Positions 60,961 through 62,852 of a DNA stretch of 62,852 nucleotides are shown piece after piece (the first letter of the stretch is position 1; every line of letters starts with the position of its first letter). The notes under the pieces were generated by a model that was not told the origin of the DNA, did no database searches, and worked only from the letters and a program-made list of their open reading frames with translations. The position numbers and the translations under genes are program-made. Source of the stretch: Nitrospiraceae bacterium UBA6905 (GTDB lineage Bacteria > Nitrospirota > Thermodesulfovibrionia > Thermodesulfovibrionales > UBA6898); NCBI GenBank assembly GCA_002451165.1, contig DKBH01000051.1, forward strand, positions 1 to 62,852. Reading direction: 5' to 3'.

Positions 60961-62248
60961 ATGTCTGAGAAGGATTATAACAGGCAGGTAGCGAAGCGTC
61001 AAAGGATCTGCAGAACGACTTTTTTCGTAGGGGTAGACGTAGGCACCGCATTCAATGCAGTAGGGTTCATGAGCAAAGAAGGCAACGTATTAGGAAGCCG
61101 TGCCAAGCTGTATAACAGTCGAGAGGGTTTTGAGCAGTTCGTAGAGATGATAGAAGGGCTGAGAAGGAAGCACGGGCTGAAAGACGTGCTCATTGGGATG
61201 GAACCTACGGGGCACTATTGGAGGAAGCTTGCCTACTTTGCCAAAGAGCGGGGTTATGAGGTGCGGTTTGTACGAACCACAGCCCTGAAGCACCATCGCG
61301 AAGTCGATGAGAGCTCCTCTGCAAAGAGCGACCAACGAGATGCCCTAACCATAGCGAATATTACGAGGGAGGGCAAGTACATCGATACCGTTATCGAAAA
61401 TGGTACCATGAGGCGACTGAGAACATTGGCAATAACACGGGAGAGGCTTCTCCGGTACAGTGTGAGCGCGAAGAATGCGCTGCATGCTGCTCTCGATGAT
61501 TATTTCCCGGAGGTGCATGGGATATTTTGGTCAATGGGCACATGGAGCCTATGGGCGATCCCGGAGCAGTGTCCTTTCCCTGATGATGTGGTCTTGATGA
61601 AGATATAAACCCTTCAAGAGCTGATCGCGAAAAGCTCCCGGAAGAAGGCGGGAGCTGCCCACAAGGCAAAGGCTCTGTACCAGGGAGCACACAAGAGCAT
61701 AGGACTAAAAAGCGTTGGCGATGCGGACCGTTTTAGAATAAAGATATGTCTCGAGGAAGTGAAACGGACCGTTCTAATGCTCAAGGACATTGACCGGCAG
61801 ATGAAGCAGGTGTTAATGGAGATGCCTTCTGCCCCGTATCTGTTGTCTATACCCGGTGTAGGACCACTTTCCGCCGCAGTCTTTTTGGGGGAATTAGGCA
61901 ACCCCGCATATTTTCACAATGCCCGTCAGATCGTTAAGTATGCAGGATATGATCCTCAGGAGCGCGGTTCAGGAGCCTGGGTGAGCTGGAAGTTCATCTC
62001 TAATAAGGGCCACTGGCTCATGCGGAAGTATCTGTTTTTTATGAGAATTGAGAGTGGTGGTGCTGAGCAGATACTTTCAGGATTACTATCAGAGGAAACT
62101 GGAGATAAAAAACAGGGTGGGTCAGCAGCCCAAGAGAAAAGAGATCCTTTGTGCGGTGGCAATAAAGCTGATCAAAGTGATCTTCGCGCTCTTACGGGAT
62201 AAAAGGAATTTTGATGATGGAGTCCGCGCTTTGGCGGCGCATGCATAG
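60961..62248 (+). pseudogene. IS110-family transposase, interrupted
   Basis: The N-terminal RuvC-like DEDD catalytic domain is intact: FVGVDVGTAFN (Asp), IGMEPTGHYW (Glu) and SDQRDALTIA (two Asp). After 215 codons an in-frame TAA at 61606 interrupts it; the same frame then continues TLQELIAKSSRKKAG to the Transposase_20 segment (SIPGVGPLSAAVFLGELG). A frameshift near 62045 moves the final part into another frame (VLSRYFQDYYQRKLEIKNRV), which ends at 62248. Two lesions predict no active transposase. Confidence 0.88.
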
Positions 62249-62259
62249 GAGCACGGAGT

Positions 62260-62432
62260 GGTTGTGGTGGAAGAAGGACCGCACTACTTCGTAGGCACTA
62301 AGGCCTGTAGGATTCAGCTTGGTCAACTTCCACCACCCTTTTCGGCCTGCACAAGGTAAGTTGGGCATAAAAGGTCCGCAGAATAAAAGAGGTTAGGTGA
62401 AAAGGTAACCCGGTTGAAGAGCCACCACAACC
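62260..62432. repeat. Overlapping inverted repeats at the right side of the IS110 element
   Basis: GTGGTGGAAG (62264-62273) can pair with CTTCCACCAC (62327-62336). GGTTGTGGTGG (62260-62270) can pair with CCACCACAACC (62422-62432). The shared left arm makes the two pairings exclusive. Confidence 0.55.
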
Positions 62433-62478
62433 ATCTCAGCTTTAACAGAGCAAATAGAGAATATCTTGACTCTCTTCC

Positions 62479-62852
62479 TTAGAAGAGGAAGTTATTTTGA
62501 ATCATCTTTGGTAGATGCAGGCGGAACAACGTCAGATGCATCGAGAGGCCGACTCCCCGATCCGAGTGATGGATCAACCCCTTTGCCGGCCGCTTGGCCG
62601 CTACGGCACGAAACAACGACTGCATGACCAGCGCCTTTGTCATCCGGGCCCCCATAGCATACCCAACGAGTTGTCCGGTAAACAGGTCCTTGTGCCCCGC
62701 AAGATACAACCAGCCTTCATCGGTCGGGATGTAGGTGATATCTGTTACCCAGACCTTTCCCGGAGCAGTTACCGTAAACTGCTGCTCAAGAAGGTTGTCT
62801 GCCACCGGATGGGTATGCGTTGAATCGGTCGTTGCCTTGAACTTCTTTTTCT
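62479..62852 (-). pseudogene. IS3-family transposase OrfB fragment, truncated and cut by window edge
   Basis: The minus frame enters at the window edge with KFKATTDSTHTHPVADNLLEQQF and has the rve catalytic core start WVTDITYIPTDEGWLYLAG (first Asp), DLFTGQLVGYAMG and the second Asp in GLIHHSDRG. After DRG the homology ends and the frame closes at 62479, so the third catalytic residue (Glu) is missing. The IS110 element or another event truncated it. Confidence 0.85.

Overview
The window looks like a chromosomal segment of an anaerobic or microaerophilic Gram-negative bacterium. My best inference is Nitrospirota (Thermodesulfovibrionia-like) or a neighbouring deep phylum. A Kdo (lipopolysaccharide) gene set, the MEP isoprenoid genes ispD/ispF, a bacterial SelA/SelB pair, a tungsten/molybdenum aldehyde ferredoxin oxidoreductase with its radical-SAM partner, and small c-type cytochromes point that way. 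The assignment rests on gene content only; no rRNA is present.

Layout. 1-300: three tRNA genes (Thr-Tyr-Gly, minus). 446-7549: minus-strand housekeeping block rlmB, cysE-cysS (one continuous reading frame), ispF, ispD, a YacL-type PIN/TRAM protein and an HtrA protease; a small HEAT protein sits on the opposite strand. 7737-14439: plus-strand aminotransferase, serA, purA, PilZ protein, ComF protein, PHP hydrolase, TPR membrane protein; then an opposed MltD-type transglycosylase. 15960-19143: DUF488, pncC, ligA and a small protein. 19144-20886: a decaying stretch with a broken response regulator, an Mth938-like gene with ATA where its start should be, and a HIT pseudogene. 21110-25949: aldehyde oxidoreductase cassette with a MoaD-like protein and a radical SAM/SPASM protein. 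25950-31563: sparse accessory region with an ECF sigma operon (SHOCT, 52-residue protein, DGC protein), cytochromes, a ferritin-like protein and an IS110 remnant. 31584-35697: pfkA, cutA, M29-type aminopeptidase, purF. 35881-36001: a candidate small RNA with its own promoter and terminator. 36402-42910: cobalt/nickel ECF transporter cbiMN-cbiQ-cbiO, Nudix, cupin, DUF1003, MgtC, tyrS. 43000-49438: kdsB, pyrG, kdsA, coiled-coil protein, kdsD, kdsC, pgsA, plsY. 49435-56622: TPR/zinc-finger membrane protein, DUF4388 protein, queC, small protein, selA, selB. 56710-60510: secreted and surface proteins, with a GEMM (cyclic dinucleotide) riboswitch upstream of a frameshifted S74-tail protein. 60961-62852: a broken IS110 element and a truncated IS3 transposase.

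How the genes work together. kdsB/A/D/C give the complete route from arabinose-5-phosphate to CMP-Kdo, with pyrG supplying CTP. pgsA and plsY feed phospholipid synthesis. SerA and the adjacent class V aminotransferase belong to serine/glyoxylate metabolism. CysE and CysS link cysteine synthesis to tRNA charging. SelA and SelB imply selenoprotein synthesis; the Sec tRNA is not in this window. CbiMN-Q-O imports cobalt or nickel. The PilZ protein and the riboswitch suggest cyclic-dinucleotide control of surface functions.

Recurring oddities are: several genes whose best promoter ends only 5-9 bases before the start codon (predicted leaderless mRNAs); non-ATG starts (ATT for purF, ATA for the Mth938-like gene, TTG overlapping the upstream TGA twice); and two in-frame fusions that keep a strong internal ribosome binding site.
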